Positions 48,150-61,000 of a stretch of DNA of 64,000 nt are shown here, piece by piece. Both the position numbers and the translations under genes were made by a program. The notes under the pieces are model-generated. The model saw nothing but the letters and a program-made list of their open reading frames with translations. It had not been told where the DNA came from and did no database searches. The number at the start of each line of letters is the position of its first letter. Within the stretch, counting starts at the first letter, position 1. The stretch spans positions 18,126,561 to 18,190,560 of the forward strand of contig OY759267.1 in the NCBI GenBank assembly GCA_963662155.1, in the 5' to 3' direction. The stretch comes from Lamellibrachia columna (taxonomy: Eukaryota; Annelida; Polychaeta; Sabellida; Siboglinidae).

Positions 48150-51100
48150 TACATATAGGTTAGGTAAATGGGATCAATCTCTGGCATAGTTTCTATTAGT
48201 TCCAGTGCAACATTAAATGACCTCCACCCAGAACCACTGCAACGTCTCACTTTGTGATGGCCTTTCTGGACCGAAGCAACCTCCCTCCATCAAACTAACA
48301 TCACAGACAAAAAGAAGTGGAAAAGAGAGACATCAGAACGAAGAATACTGTCCTGGACCCTAGAACCGAATCTTCCGGTTTGACCATCCTCGATGGCTGT
48401 GGACCACCATCAACCGCATCGGAACTCTGCATGGACGACGCGGGCATCAGATGCACAAATGGCACATCAAAGACACTGCAAGATGTGTATTCAGCCATGA
48501 TCATGCAACTGAGTGGAACGACCAACTAACGACACACCTGTAACCCTGCTGCTGTACCATACGAAAAAAGACGTGCACCACTCACCAGTGCTGTTGTGAC
48601 TCTTCACGGCAGAGAAGTGTTTGACTGTGGCCTTGGCCTGGACCTGCTGGACGACGTTCGCCCTTTGTGTGTCCACCTGGACCTGGGGCACGTGCACGCG
48701 CTGGTGGCTCGGGTGGAGTACGTCCAGCTGCAGGAGTGATGGTAAATTATTTAATTACATGAAGTTTAATTACATATTTTTTATTAATTTAATTATGTAT
48801 TTATTTTTATTAATTACATTTTTATTCACTCCCCTCCCCCTTAGTTAATAATTTTTTTAAATTAATTTAATTTGTATTAATTTCATTATTTTATTTTAAT
48901 GTAAAGCGCCTTAAGTAGGTTTTAACTAGATTTGGGATGATATAAGTGTAATATTTATTTAAATATATCAACACAATCAGTATAATAAAACATACCATCA
49001 GATATCAGATAAGGGCAACGATCTATCTTATCCGTCCAACTGTTGTGCGATTAAAGCTTACGATCTACTTTATCTGCTTACTTTGTTATATAATAATAAA
49101 ATCAGCTTTGTGCACTTTCTGTTGCGCATCAATTATGTATGGCCCATTTTATTGCAAACTATTTCAACCGCTCAGCAAGGCATGCAAATGCATGTGGTGT
49201 GGCACACGTGTTGGGTGATTACTACGTCACACGCTGCCATCGTGAATACGAAGACTGGCTGGACAGAGCGCGGATGGACACGTACCTGGACTTTGAAGGA
49301 GTTGCTGATGAAGCGGCCGTTGAGTTCGGAGCAGACGACCACAAAGCTGCGGGTGTTGATGTTCTGTGGCTGATTGTGAGAGTAGTGGATCTCTTGTAGG
49401 ACCCTCTCATAGTTGGCCACTTTCTCCACGCCTGCGACACAGACACACGCGGCTCGTCACACAGGCAGTAGATTTGGGGGTCAATTATATTGTAATTAAA
49501 GCACCAATTCCGGATCTTTTTATTGAAATTGATGTTCTGTTTTTAAAAGTAACTGGAGAAAATGTAATGGGCATTTTCAATTACTTTTTCAATTACATCA
49601 TGCAACTTTTTAACCCAAATTATTCACTACAAGTAATCAATAAAGTATATGTTATATCATAATTCTTTGCCATTATGTACCACGATATGGAGAAATAAAA
49701 TAAAGCTCCTCTAAAATAGATGTATTGTTGGCGTTGAGTATGTCCAGGGTTGCTCTATTCGCATACTGTTATTTCAATATGGAACTGATAATAGGAAATG
49801 GTATTTGTTTAGTTGGAAATTGTATTTTTTAGGTGGAATTGCTGTTTGTAATAGATGTGTAACTGTAACTGTTTGTAATAGATGTGTAACTGTAACTGTT
49901 TGTAATAGATGTGTAACTGTAACTGTTTGTAATAGATGTGTAACTGTAACTGTTTGTAATAGATGTGTAACTGTAACTGTTTGTAATAGATGTGTAACTG
50001 TAACTGTTTGTAATAGATGTGTAACTGTAACTGTTTGTAATAGATGTGTAACTGTAACTGTTTGTAATAGATGTGTAACTGTAACTGTTTGTAATAGATG
50101 TGTAACTGTAACTGTTTGTAATAGATGTGTAACTGTAACTGGAATTGATGAAATGTAAGAAACGTCAAAACCCAACTGGTTGCTAGGCAACCACTAACCT
50201 GTGATCATGACGCCGTCGGCAATGGGTGTGTGGTCAAGGCCGAGCTGATGTAGCAGGTTGGTGGGCAGTGAGAACCTCTCGTCCTTGGCCAGGGCTGTCG
50301 TGGCCGTCACGGAGCACGAGTCAAGGCTGTACTTGTCACTCTGAGTCTTGGATACTGTCACCTGCTCCTTCGATGTCTTCGCTCCAAACATCTTGGATGC
50401 CATCTTTTTTGCCTGCAACGACACGACACGACAATGAGCACGCACAATAAACAGAGAAATACCATATTCATATGTAAATAAGCAATTGTCATAAAACCAT
50501 GTGTAAGGGATTCATGATACTGGGTGATAATTACCAAAAAAATACGGTGACGTCAAACACCACTACAATGGACAACACCTATGCCGGTAAAACATCTTCA
50601 ACCAACTCACAACCAAAATGTAATGACACTGCACACGAAAATAGAACTGGTCGCGCTGGTTTGTAACTGTTAGCATTAGGTCAGCAGGAAATATTTATAT
50701 CAACATTTCGCCATCATCTGAAGATTTATCTTATTAACCTTGCTTAGCTCCTCAGCATATTCATCCATCTAACCAATTCCAATTCATAAGCCTGGTAAAT
50801 AACTATAGCAACACAAACTTTGCATGATTCTAGGGCAGAGAACCGACCTTTGTGTCCTTGCTGTCTGCTTCCTTCGCCTCCTGGCGGGTGCGACTGACAA
50901 CAGAGATGGAGTGGAAGATGTCCTGCCCGCGCGCCAGCTGCAGCTCGGAGCATGAGGCGTGTGCGTCGCCGCTGATGGTGATCACCGGCTTCTCTCTTGC
51001 CAGCACCAGCACCCTGGTGTTGACATCTGCTACAGTGACTTTCTGGCCCCCAGGACACCTGGACACAAACAGATTTATTGGAATATGATCCATTTTAAAA

Positions 51101-54100
51101 TGCGTTTATTTTAAAATTGAAAAACACAATACCCACACTCCATTGGAGATAACTTTGTACTTTGCGAGTGAGTAATGATAACAATATTAAAACAATTTTC
51201 AGGACACACAAAAATATCCATCTATGCCTTGGTACTTGGTGCTGCCAGTCAATATCTTGATGGCTTCTTGGAATCCAACTCTCGAAATTGCGACATAATA
51301 CTTGCAGTTATAGTAGCGTTTAGTGACAGTGCACGTAACTTGGTAACAATCATAAAAAAGATGCATGACTTTGTGAACAATTGCAAGTAACTGTTTGCTT
51401 AGCATTGGGAACAATTGTACGTACTACCCACAACAGGTAATTCGATTGTTCGTAGAATGGCTAATAGTAGAGTGAAACAGTGTGTCACGTCTCCTTCCTT
51501 AGGTCACTGATGCAAAGAGTCTAGAAGGAGCAGCGTAACATACATGCTCTAGCTGGATTATAGTAAGATAGATAAATGTAACTGCAATTTGAATCAACAC
51601 TACACTGAGCATCCATTGTTCTCCAGAAAACTTTAGCCTAAATGCTAAAGCTACCACAACAATGTAACTTATTCCAGCTTATTTTATTCCAGCTACTTTG
51701 CATAATTATACAACATCAGCAAGTGTAATATACAGAACTAGACATGTAGTGTCTCGGTCCAAATGTCACTTTTAAAATGGCTATGGTCCTTCCGCCTGGC
51801 TTCCCACGTTGTGGCTAGACGGTGCCGATGTACTAAGAGCAGGTATTGATTTTCATGGGGAATTAGTGGGAGTCCACTCTGCTTATATCTAGGAGTCCGC
51901 AGAAAAATTTGGGAATTTGTACTTTTTCAACAAACATTATGTATGGCACTCAAATGGGGTGAAACAGGCCAGTGTTAGCCTAAAACATTGTCAAATGGGG
52001 TGAAACAGGCCAGTGTTAGCCTAAAACATTGTCAAATGGGGTGAAACAGGCCAGTGTTAGCCTAAAACATTGTCAAATGGGGTGTAACAGGCCAGTGTTA
52101 GCCTAAAACATTGTCAAATGGGGTGAAACAGGCCAGTGTTAGCCTAAAACATTGTCAATGTGAATACTGACAAACTACCGCCAAACCCATTTATTGTCAC
52201 ATGTACGGCCTGGATTAATGTACGTATCCTTTGGTTTGTCTGGCTACACTCCATCAGCTTGGATGAGTGGTAAAGTAGCACAGTGGGTTTATATATAGTC
52301 TCCCGGATTCGCCGAGAGACTCCCGGAAATCTATCAAATCTCTTGTTCTCCCAGACGGGACAACAAATCTCCCAGATTTCTGATGAAACCAAAAATATTT
52401 TTGTGCGGCCTAACAAAAGATCATCAACCCCTGCTTTTACGCCCAGTAAAGTAGGGGTTATTTCAATCAAGTTTTGTGCAGAGTGGACAAGGGAAACTTA
52501 GCTAAACAGTATCTTTGTCTTTTGCCTGTTGTTGAAGTTATTTATATGTGTTAGACGACCCACACGTGCATATTGAATTCAAATACTGCCCATCAATACA
52601 TCTCCATTATATACAAGTTTTATTACATTCATATATACTTGGTAATTGTCACATTGAGCACATTATGAATGAAAAGACAATGAAAAAAGGTTTTATCAAA
52701 AACTGCCTCCATCACCTAAGATCACAAATTCTGAAGAAAAAGAAAATACTTCAGTCCTAGCCCTGCCTCAAGTCTCAAGTAGTTATACTCCAAACAGCCC
52801 AATCTTGAGCTAACACAGGAGTTTGGACCAACAGCTTTTAGTGTCTCTTCCGAAAGACACGGGCAAAGTGGGGTGAAATAAATTGCCCAAGCATCGAAAC
52901 GGCGGAGGTAGAATCGAACCACCGTCCTCTTGATCGACAGGCGGGTGCTCTAACCATTAGACCACCGCTCCCCACTGCCAGTAAATATTATGTTAATTGC
53001 TCAAGGGTAATCAAATCAGGGTTGGCTTTCTTCCGGGAAGAAAGGTATTTCTTCCCTTCCGTGGGAAGAAACATGGGAAAAAAGGGAAGAAACACCTTTC
53101 TTCCCGGAAGAAATGGAAGAAACTAGGAAGAAACTGGGAATAAAGGTGTGTTATTCTTTATTGCATCACTGTCAGCAACTATAATATAGTTTAATACAAT
53201 AAACACACAACCCCTGACAGTGTTCATACATGTCTTCACAACACAACTGTCCATGTCTGGTTGGATTGAGATAGCCTGTCGTTTGGTTGGTGGAGGAGAT
53301 GGAGATCTCGGTCTTTTGACTGACATAGGCTGCTCAGGGATCTCTTTTTCTGCTGGTAAGTGGTGTGCTGCACTGCATTTCACATAATGGAGTTTGAGAC
53401 GGCAAGCTTTAGGAAGCTGCTGGTTGTCACAAAGCTTGCACTTAGCATACTCTTTTCCAGCAACTGTCACAGAAACAAAGTGTTCCCAAATGTATTTCGA
53501 TAGGAAGCCACTGCAAAAAATGAAGCCATTTTACCTTTTGAAAAACCCTTTATTGTTTCTGGGGGAAAGGAAGCCACTGCACCAAAGAGCTGTAGCAATG
53601 TGTTGTGTTATATTTTAAACAGTGAATGTCACTTTGAAATAAAATTACATGTTTGCCACTTTTAGAAGTCCATAATCTGTCAAATGAAACATATAACAAT
53701 AGCTAGTAATTATAACAGCTGATGGGACTTATACAATGTAGGTGACACCTGGTAATTGGGCTTGATCACCAGATGTTTATTGTTGAAGCATTATTAATCA
53801 TTATATATACATTTTATGTATATTTATGTACATTTTATGTATATTTTGTATATTTTGGACATATATTACTAAAAATTTGACAAAAACCGGGTTTCTGGGT
53901 TTCTTCCATTTCTTCCCAGTAGTAGGGAAGAAAGGTATTTCTTCCGTATCGGAAATAACCAGGAAAAAACCACGGTTTTTTCCCTATAGGGAAGAAACCT
54001 GCCAACCCTGAATCAAATATATCGGCTACTGCCTGCTAGGTAAGGGGTTTTTGTCATACCATAATACATTTCAGGAGTTGAAATGAGAAAAAATTTGTAT

Positions 54101-57100
54101 TGTACAGTAACCATGTTATATATTTGACTAATTTACAAAGAATTTGTCTACTGCAAAATGTTTATTAACATGCAAGTGTACCATTTAATAGTACATATGC
54201 AGTGTAGCAGGAACTAAAGCTAATATGGTGGTAATTTTTATGAGTGTCGAGGATGTAAAATACTCTTATTTATGCACAATTCTCTGATACTCTGAGATCC
54301 TCCAATTTCCATACAACTCTCCAATATCCCGAGCCACTTAGATTTATGTACAATTCTCCAATATCCCGAAACCCCTCATACTTACTTATAAATCCCCTGC
54401 ATTTTCATTTCTTAAACTTAACATGTATGTGTGGGCGAGTTGTACATTAGACGCACAAGGGTGTGTGTGCATACATGCATGTGTGCGCGCATGTGTGTGA
54501 AAGGGGGTACTTACTTGACTTCGGTCTTGATGGTGAGTGCCCTGTACCCAGGGGTGGGGAAGACTCGGGCGTTCACGTAGCCAACCCTGTTGAACAGGGC
54601 CTCCAGACTCGTCTGGTTGTGACCTTTCAGGGTGATCTCTGTCATCTCGCTGTTGAACTCCACCGACTGCAGACAGGGACGATAGAAATGAGGTGTCACA
54701 TTAAAGTTACATCATAACTTCTTTCTCTACAGCTTGCATGCATTAACAGGTGTGTGTGTGTGCGTGCACATGGCTACGTGCTAACATATTTGGAGAGAAA
54801 AAATAAATCTAAACTTTGTGCTTATTTGTGATTTGGGTGCTGAAATCAGCTGTTGATGTTTAAATTCCCTAATTAATCATAGTACAGCATATGTAATCTT
54901 TGAACAAATATATTTGTTGTAAAACAAAGAGAAGAAATGATAGCTTTATCCAACAGAATTACCAAACATTATTTTCATGTGCCATTCTTGTTCGCGGTGA
55001 ACACGCACTCGTGAAACTATAAAATCATCTGGGCCCAAAGAAATAACATGCACCCAGAATGGCCGTGTGTGCCACCAATAGTCGACGTTGCTGTGTATTT
55101 TGTTTGGTTTTGAAAAAAAAACAAACAAAAACGGGACATTTCGTCCAAAAAGCGCGAAAGTTGGACCAGGGGAAAAAATGCCCAAAAGTGGTAATATTGA
55201 CCCCTACGATACATGCACGCATGCACGCAAGACTAATTAATTAAGAGAAAAGGCCATGCAAATTGGCACATGTGAACCAGATGGTATATCTCCCTAACAG
55301 GCCTGATGCATCCATGACTCTAAAAACTGCAGAATTAATGGTGTCTGCACCAGCCTGCCAACCAAACTGATGACTAGGCTGTTAAAGGTCTTCTGAAACC
55401 TAATCTGTTTATGCTGCAGTTCCCAGTTGGTGCCAGCGCGGCAGTAACCACATCGAAACTGATGGCTGGCACACTCTCTGCACTGGCTACGATACAGGCA
55501 GGGATGTTGACATCAAGAGAGATGTCAGTTGGCCTCATCCACACAAGGATCGACTCAGTCCCGCAGCTGTTGAGCAACGTTTATAACAAAAGATTTTGTA
55601 GAAAGGTCGCGAGTCTTTCTGGTGCATTGTTTCAACGCAGATAGATAAGCTTCATTAATCTGGCAGCCCAATCGGAGAAGCCTATTCTGAGAAGCCAAGT
55701 CCGAGAAGCTCAGTTGAGAAAGACTAGTCTGAGAAATCTAGTCCTAGAAGCCTAGTCTGAGAAGCCATGTTTCATAAAACAAGTCTAGGAAAACTAGTTT
55801 GAGAAGCCTAGTCCAAGAAGACTAGACTGAGAAGACTAGTCTAAGAAGCCTAGTCCAAGAAGACTAGACTGAGAAGACTAGTCTAAGAAGCCTAGTCCGA
55901 GAAGCCTAGCTCTAAATGCTTAGCTAGACGACTAGTCCGATAACCCTAGTCTGCAAAACCTGGTCCGATAAGTCTAGTCCGATAAGCCTACTAGGGTAGT
56001 CCGATAAGTTTAGCACATAAAACCTAGTCCAATAAGCCTAATACGAGAAGCCTAGCATGAAAAGCCTAGTCAAGGAACCTAGTCTGATATCTTAACACAC
56101 ACTACATAAGCAGCCGTTAATATTAAAAACAACTTTACATTCCTTATGACGAATCTATTTAGTAATGTGCTAATTCTGATGTCATGATTTTAAATTTTGC
56201 ACACTTTCTCCCAAACATTTCGATACCAGCCATTGCGAGTGCAATTTAGCATTGCAATTTATGCAAGACTTGTATGTCAGCATATCTTTACTGCCAGTGC
56301 ACCTACCATTCCAGTGGTCATCTGGCTCATGCCGTGGAAGTCCAGTTTCTCCTTGCAGTTGTTGAGGCAGCGGATGACCCGGTCACTCTCGGTCTTGCCT
56401 TTGAGGATGTTCACTCCAGCTAGGTAGCCGTGGAAGAACTGGTTCAACTTCTTGGTACGACCTGCGCAACAATGACAGTGTCATAGTTACAGTAATGGCA
56501 AGTTCCATAGTGAAAGTGTCATGCCAGCAACATCAATGAACTAGTGTCACAGCAACAATGCCATTGGACCAGTATCACAGCAACAAGGGTCATATAGCAA
56601 TGGTATTATAGCACTGATGTAATGACAAACTTCACATTAACAGTGTCATGGCAACAATGCCACGGACTTCATGTCATGGCAACAATGCCACAGACTTCGT
56701 GTCATGGCAACAATGCCACAAACTTCGTGTCATGGCAACAATGCCACAGACTTCGTGTCATGGCAGCAACATCAGACTTTGTGTCATGCAGGGTTGTTTG
56801 ATTTAAATCATTTTATTTAAATCACTGATTTAAATCATTGATTTAAATCATGATTTAAATCACTCAAAAAAAAATCATTGATTTAGGATTTTTATTACTT
56901 TGGATTTTTTTTATCGCTGATTTATATGAATTTAATACAAATAATTGTTTACAAGCATCGAGATCAACAAAGTTTTGTATGTTTTTTAATACAAAAGCAC
57001 AAAGTGCACACACTTGTGTAGCTGTATTGACACCAGATAGCCTGATAGTCAAATATTTTATGACATTGTGTGTGTTTGAGCTATTCCCTTTCTGAATGCA

Positions 57101-58029
57101 GTGAAGCCACACAAACTTGTCTTCCAGAGGAAGTATCTTTTCAAGTCAGAAGCCTTGAATTAAAGTCCACTGAGAGCTTGTGCTAGTTGTTACCAATTCA
57201 GTATGTTGACTCAAGTGATACAGTCTGGGCTACAATTGTTTAATACTGTACTAGTTTGCAGTCTGGTTGGAGACCCTTAGAATACTCAGAGCCCTGGTCA
57301 GGTGCTAATCCACCCTCTCAGCAAACAATAATTATCACTGCTACAGCCACAGACACACAGCATGCTTTCCTTTCCAAGACAGATTATGCAGCTACAGGGG
57401 GTGAGGCCTTGTGGACATTGTGTAATGAATGTCTTTATATAAGCAAAAATCATGTACTCTCTGTTAAGACAATTACTCAAATCGATTTGAATAGAACACA
57501 TTTGAAAGAGTTTATAAATATAAACATCTATATAAATGTCTATATACCAGATTGAAAATAAAAAATTAAAATAAAAAAAATAAAAAAATAAAATTTAAAT
57601 AAAATAAATCCGATTTTTTTGTTTAAAAAAATCATGATTTTTTTCAACCCTGGTGTCATGGCGACGACGACATAGACTTCATGTCATGGCAACGTCATAG
57701 TCTAAGAAGCAATATGATGATAGCCACAACGTCATGGCAATAACATCACAGCAATCATTGTGGCAACACTGATATCATTATGGTAATGTCATGAATGCCA
57801 TAACAAATGAAGCTCATGCATTTAGCATAAACTTGATAACAGTTCTGGAAAGGACACGTCTAAAACAATTCCAGTGACGTGGGTGGAAGGAGCGCCACAG
57901 GAAGAGGACAGCTGCAAACATCTACTCAAATGAAGGCATCATCAAGGATCAATTACCACGGAAAGCATTTGTGCAACATATGCACTGTAAATTCATGAGT
58001 GGTGTCGAGACAATGAGCATGTGTGTGTG

Positions 58030-58060
<31 letters not shown>

Positions 58061-61000
58061 ATGCATGTGTGAGTGCATGTGCCTTCAAGCTGGTGCATGT
58101 GTGCATGTATATATATGTGTGCAGCAGACGTACCTGCCCAGCATGCACCAATGACGAGGCGTGTGAAGTTGATGTCGCTGGTCTTGTGAAGTGGCCAGTC
58201 GTCAATCGTCTGTTCTTCATTGTGCTGTGAGTGCAGCTTACCATCCACATACAGTCGCACCTACAACAATGTCACGCGTCAATGAATACAGATGTACATA
58301 CAACCATGTCGCGCTACAATGAATACAGATGTACATACAACCATGTCGCGCTACAATGAATACAGACGGACATACAACCATGTCGCGCTACAATGAATAC
58401 AGACAGACATACAACCATGTCGCGCTACAATGAATACAGACGGACATACAATCATGTCACACTTCAATTAATACAGACGAACATACAACCATGTCATGCT
58501 TCAATGAATACAGACGCACATACAAATACGTCATGGCATGCCACAACACAAGCTAATTGATGTTTACCATTAAGACAGCAAATGACAAACAACACTACTT
58601 AGCGAACTCGTGTAGAACTGTGCTGTTTGCTGACCTGTGGGAAGTCGACGCTGACGGCGTAGTGGTGCCACTGGCTGTCACAGACGTCGGCGAGCTTCCA
58701 TCGCCACTCAGCTGGCTTGAAGACGTTCATATCAGTGCCCTCTAGTGGTTCCTGGCGCAGCAGGAAGATCAGCTTGCAGTTGTGGACAAAGAGAGAGTAG
58801 TGATGGCGACTCATCTCTGCAAGGCAAGGCATGTATCTATTTATTCTAATGTTACTGACATACACGCATACATGCATGCATGCTTACAAGCATACAGTGT
58901 ATATACACAGTATTATATCTCGTAGATGATCGACAAGTTAAAATCTCACCACAACAGGCATGTAATAGTGACACCAATGGTATAATCATTGGACAACGAA
59001 CATGTTCAAAGGTATTGGAAGCAGAGCCGGTAAGTAACGAAGTAGATCTACTTCGTTACTTTACTTTAGTAGTTTTTTACTTTCTACTTGTAACGAAGTA
59101 GATTTTTATGGATCTACTTCTACTTGTAACGAAGTAGAATTACGTGTTACTTTTGTAAATGTAACGAAGTACCGACACCAGGCGATTTAATTTTTTTTCG
59201 CTGCATAACTATTCCGCTGCATACAGAAACGGCATACACACTACGCGTGGTATCACCGTGCGTAAATCCGTAATCTGTCTTCTGATTCGCTAATTCAAAA
59301 TTGATCGTGGAGCAGGATTGCTGACCTATATAAATCGATAGTCGCCATTTCTCTTTTGACTTTCCGTTTGCGCGACTTGTTTTTCTACACTTTGTTTCGC
59401 TTGCGAGAGCGTTCTATACTATAGTCATGATGGCGCCGACACAACTACAGCACCCGTGGCCTTATTTGTCGTCGGTATTTCGTATAAAGTCCGCACTGTG
59501 TGCGTGCATCGGGGATACAGAGTTTGAGCACTGCTGCTCAAGCTGAATAAAGCGTTCGTGTAACCTGGTGTGCCTTACAATCTTTTGCTGTCTTACCAGT
59601 GTGTGGAAGTGTGCGTTTGTCTGCACATGTTAAACTTAAAAAGTACTATTTTTGTTCTTATACTTGTGGGCTCGTGAGTCATGGTCTACTTTTGTTTCTA
59701 CTTCAAGTAGAAATTTTTACTTTCTACTTTTACTCAAGTAGATTTTTTTTGGGTACTTTTACTTCTACTTGAGTAGATTTTTTAGGATCTACTTCTACTT
59801 TTACTCTTCTACTTGTTACAGCCCTGATTGGAAGCACAAATAAATGCTGACATATAACCTCAGCAAATTAACTAACATCATAAAACCACTGCTGTTTTAC
59901 TTCCAGTTCACAGACACAGTCAAAGCTATGCATGCTTTTTTAGAATAAGCTTATTTCTAGTTCTACTTAATTTCCAGCACTCCACACTTAACTGACTAAG
60001 CTGTATATGTTGTGATTTTCACAATCTGATGATCTTATGAAGCCTTGTTTAATTTGTCAGCCTTTTTCAGAACATTACCCTAAGCAAACAAATCTAAAGA
60101 ATTCTATAAAAATTGTATAGAATTTTCCAGAGTATATTAGAATATTGTACAGAAAACCACAGATTACTACAAATTCTATAGAATATTTTCTTAATTCTAT
60201 GTCTCGACAAAAACTAAACAGTTCCCAACGTTAAAAGCCATGTTTAAACCAACTGTACGGTGTGTGGGCCGGGTCTGAGAATATGGTATATAAAGTGGAT
60301 GTATTAACCACAGCATTACCGCAGTTCTCCGATTAAACTGATGTTTTAACAAATGCTCGAGACAGGCTGTTATGATCACAGCATGACGGTATACAAAGCG
60401 TTAACCACAGCATTACCGCAGTTCTCCGATTAAACTGATGTTTTGACAAATGCTCGAGACAGGCTACGCCTCAAGGCCACAGATTGCGTAAATTACATCT
60501 GCTGTGATGTGCTGCAAAGCCACTAATGCAGCACTCGCATCACACACAACAGAACCATACAATCCTACTTGACAGTCGTTCATTCCTTCCTCAAATAACA
60601 AGACATTTTGTTCACCAACTCAAATCATGATGTACAGTGTATGTTGGTTGACATATGCCAAAAAAAACTCTGAATATGACCGAAATAGTTCTTACAGAAA
60701 TAATACCATCAGACCGACAGATTTGATAGAACATCTACTTCTACAGCGCACTTATTTTCTGAATAAAATAAACAAAAACTAATCTGGAGATGACAAAAGG
60801 TGGCCTGAAACACGAACTGTTTATATTACCATGACTGTGGTATATGTAGTATATGTAGTATAGCGAATATTAAAGGTCCCTCCTCAGTTAGATTTCTCCG
60901 CTTGTCTCGATTCACATCCATTTTGTGAAAAAATATCCAATATCCACTATGGCATGTTAGCTCATTTGTACAAATTTGCTATTTAGTTTCAATGGTGAAA

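Larger units (their letters stand above)
38604..48585. other. 10-kb calsyntenin intron before the transmembrane exon
   Basis: The longest intron in the window. It holds SINE copies, minisatellites at 39743 and 44450, a 57-bp duplication at 41038, a LINE tail at 45010, and TA microsatellites at 47990-48150. No additional coding exon is supported; exon phases on both sides (1 and 1) already fit. Confidence 0.7.

Noticed and set aside
49774..50190. Three overlapping frames of 110-138 codons
   Set aside because: Artefacts of the 27-bp tandem repeat.
51945..52158. CRISPR-like regular repeats
   Set aside because: The units are contiguous tandem copies without unique spacers, and the genome is eukaryotic.
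52905..52977. tRNA gene on the - strand
   Set aside because: Boxes A and B are good, but a SINE body follows and the cloverleaf pairing is poor, so a SINE head is more likely.
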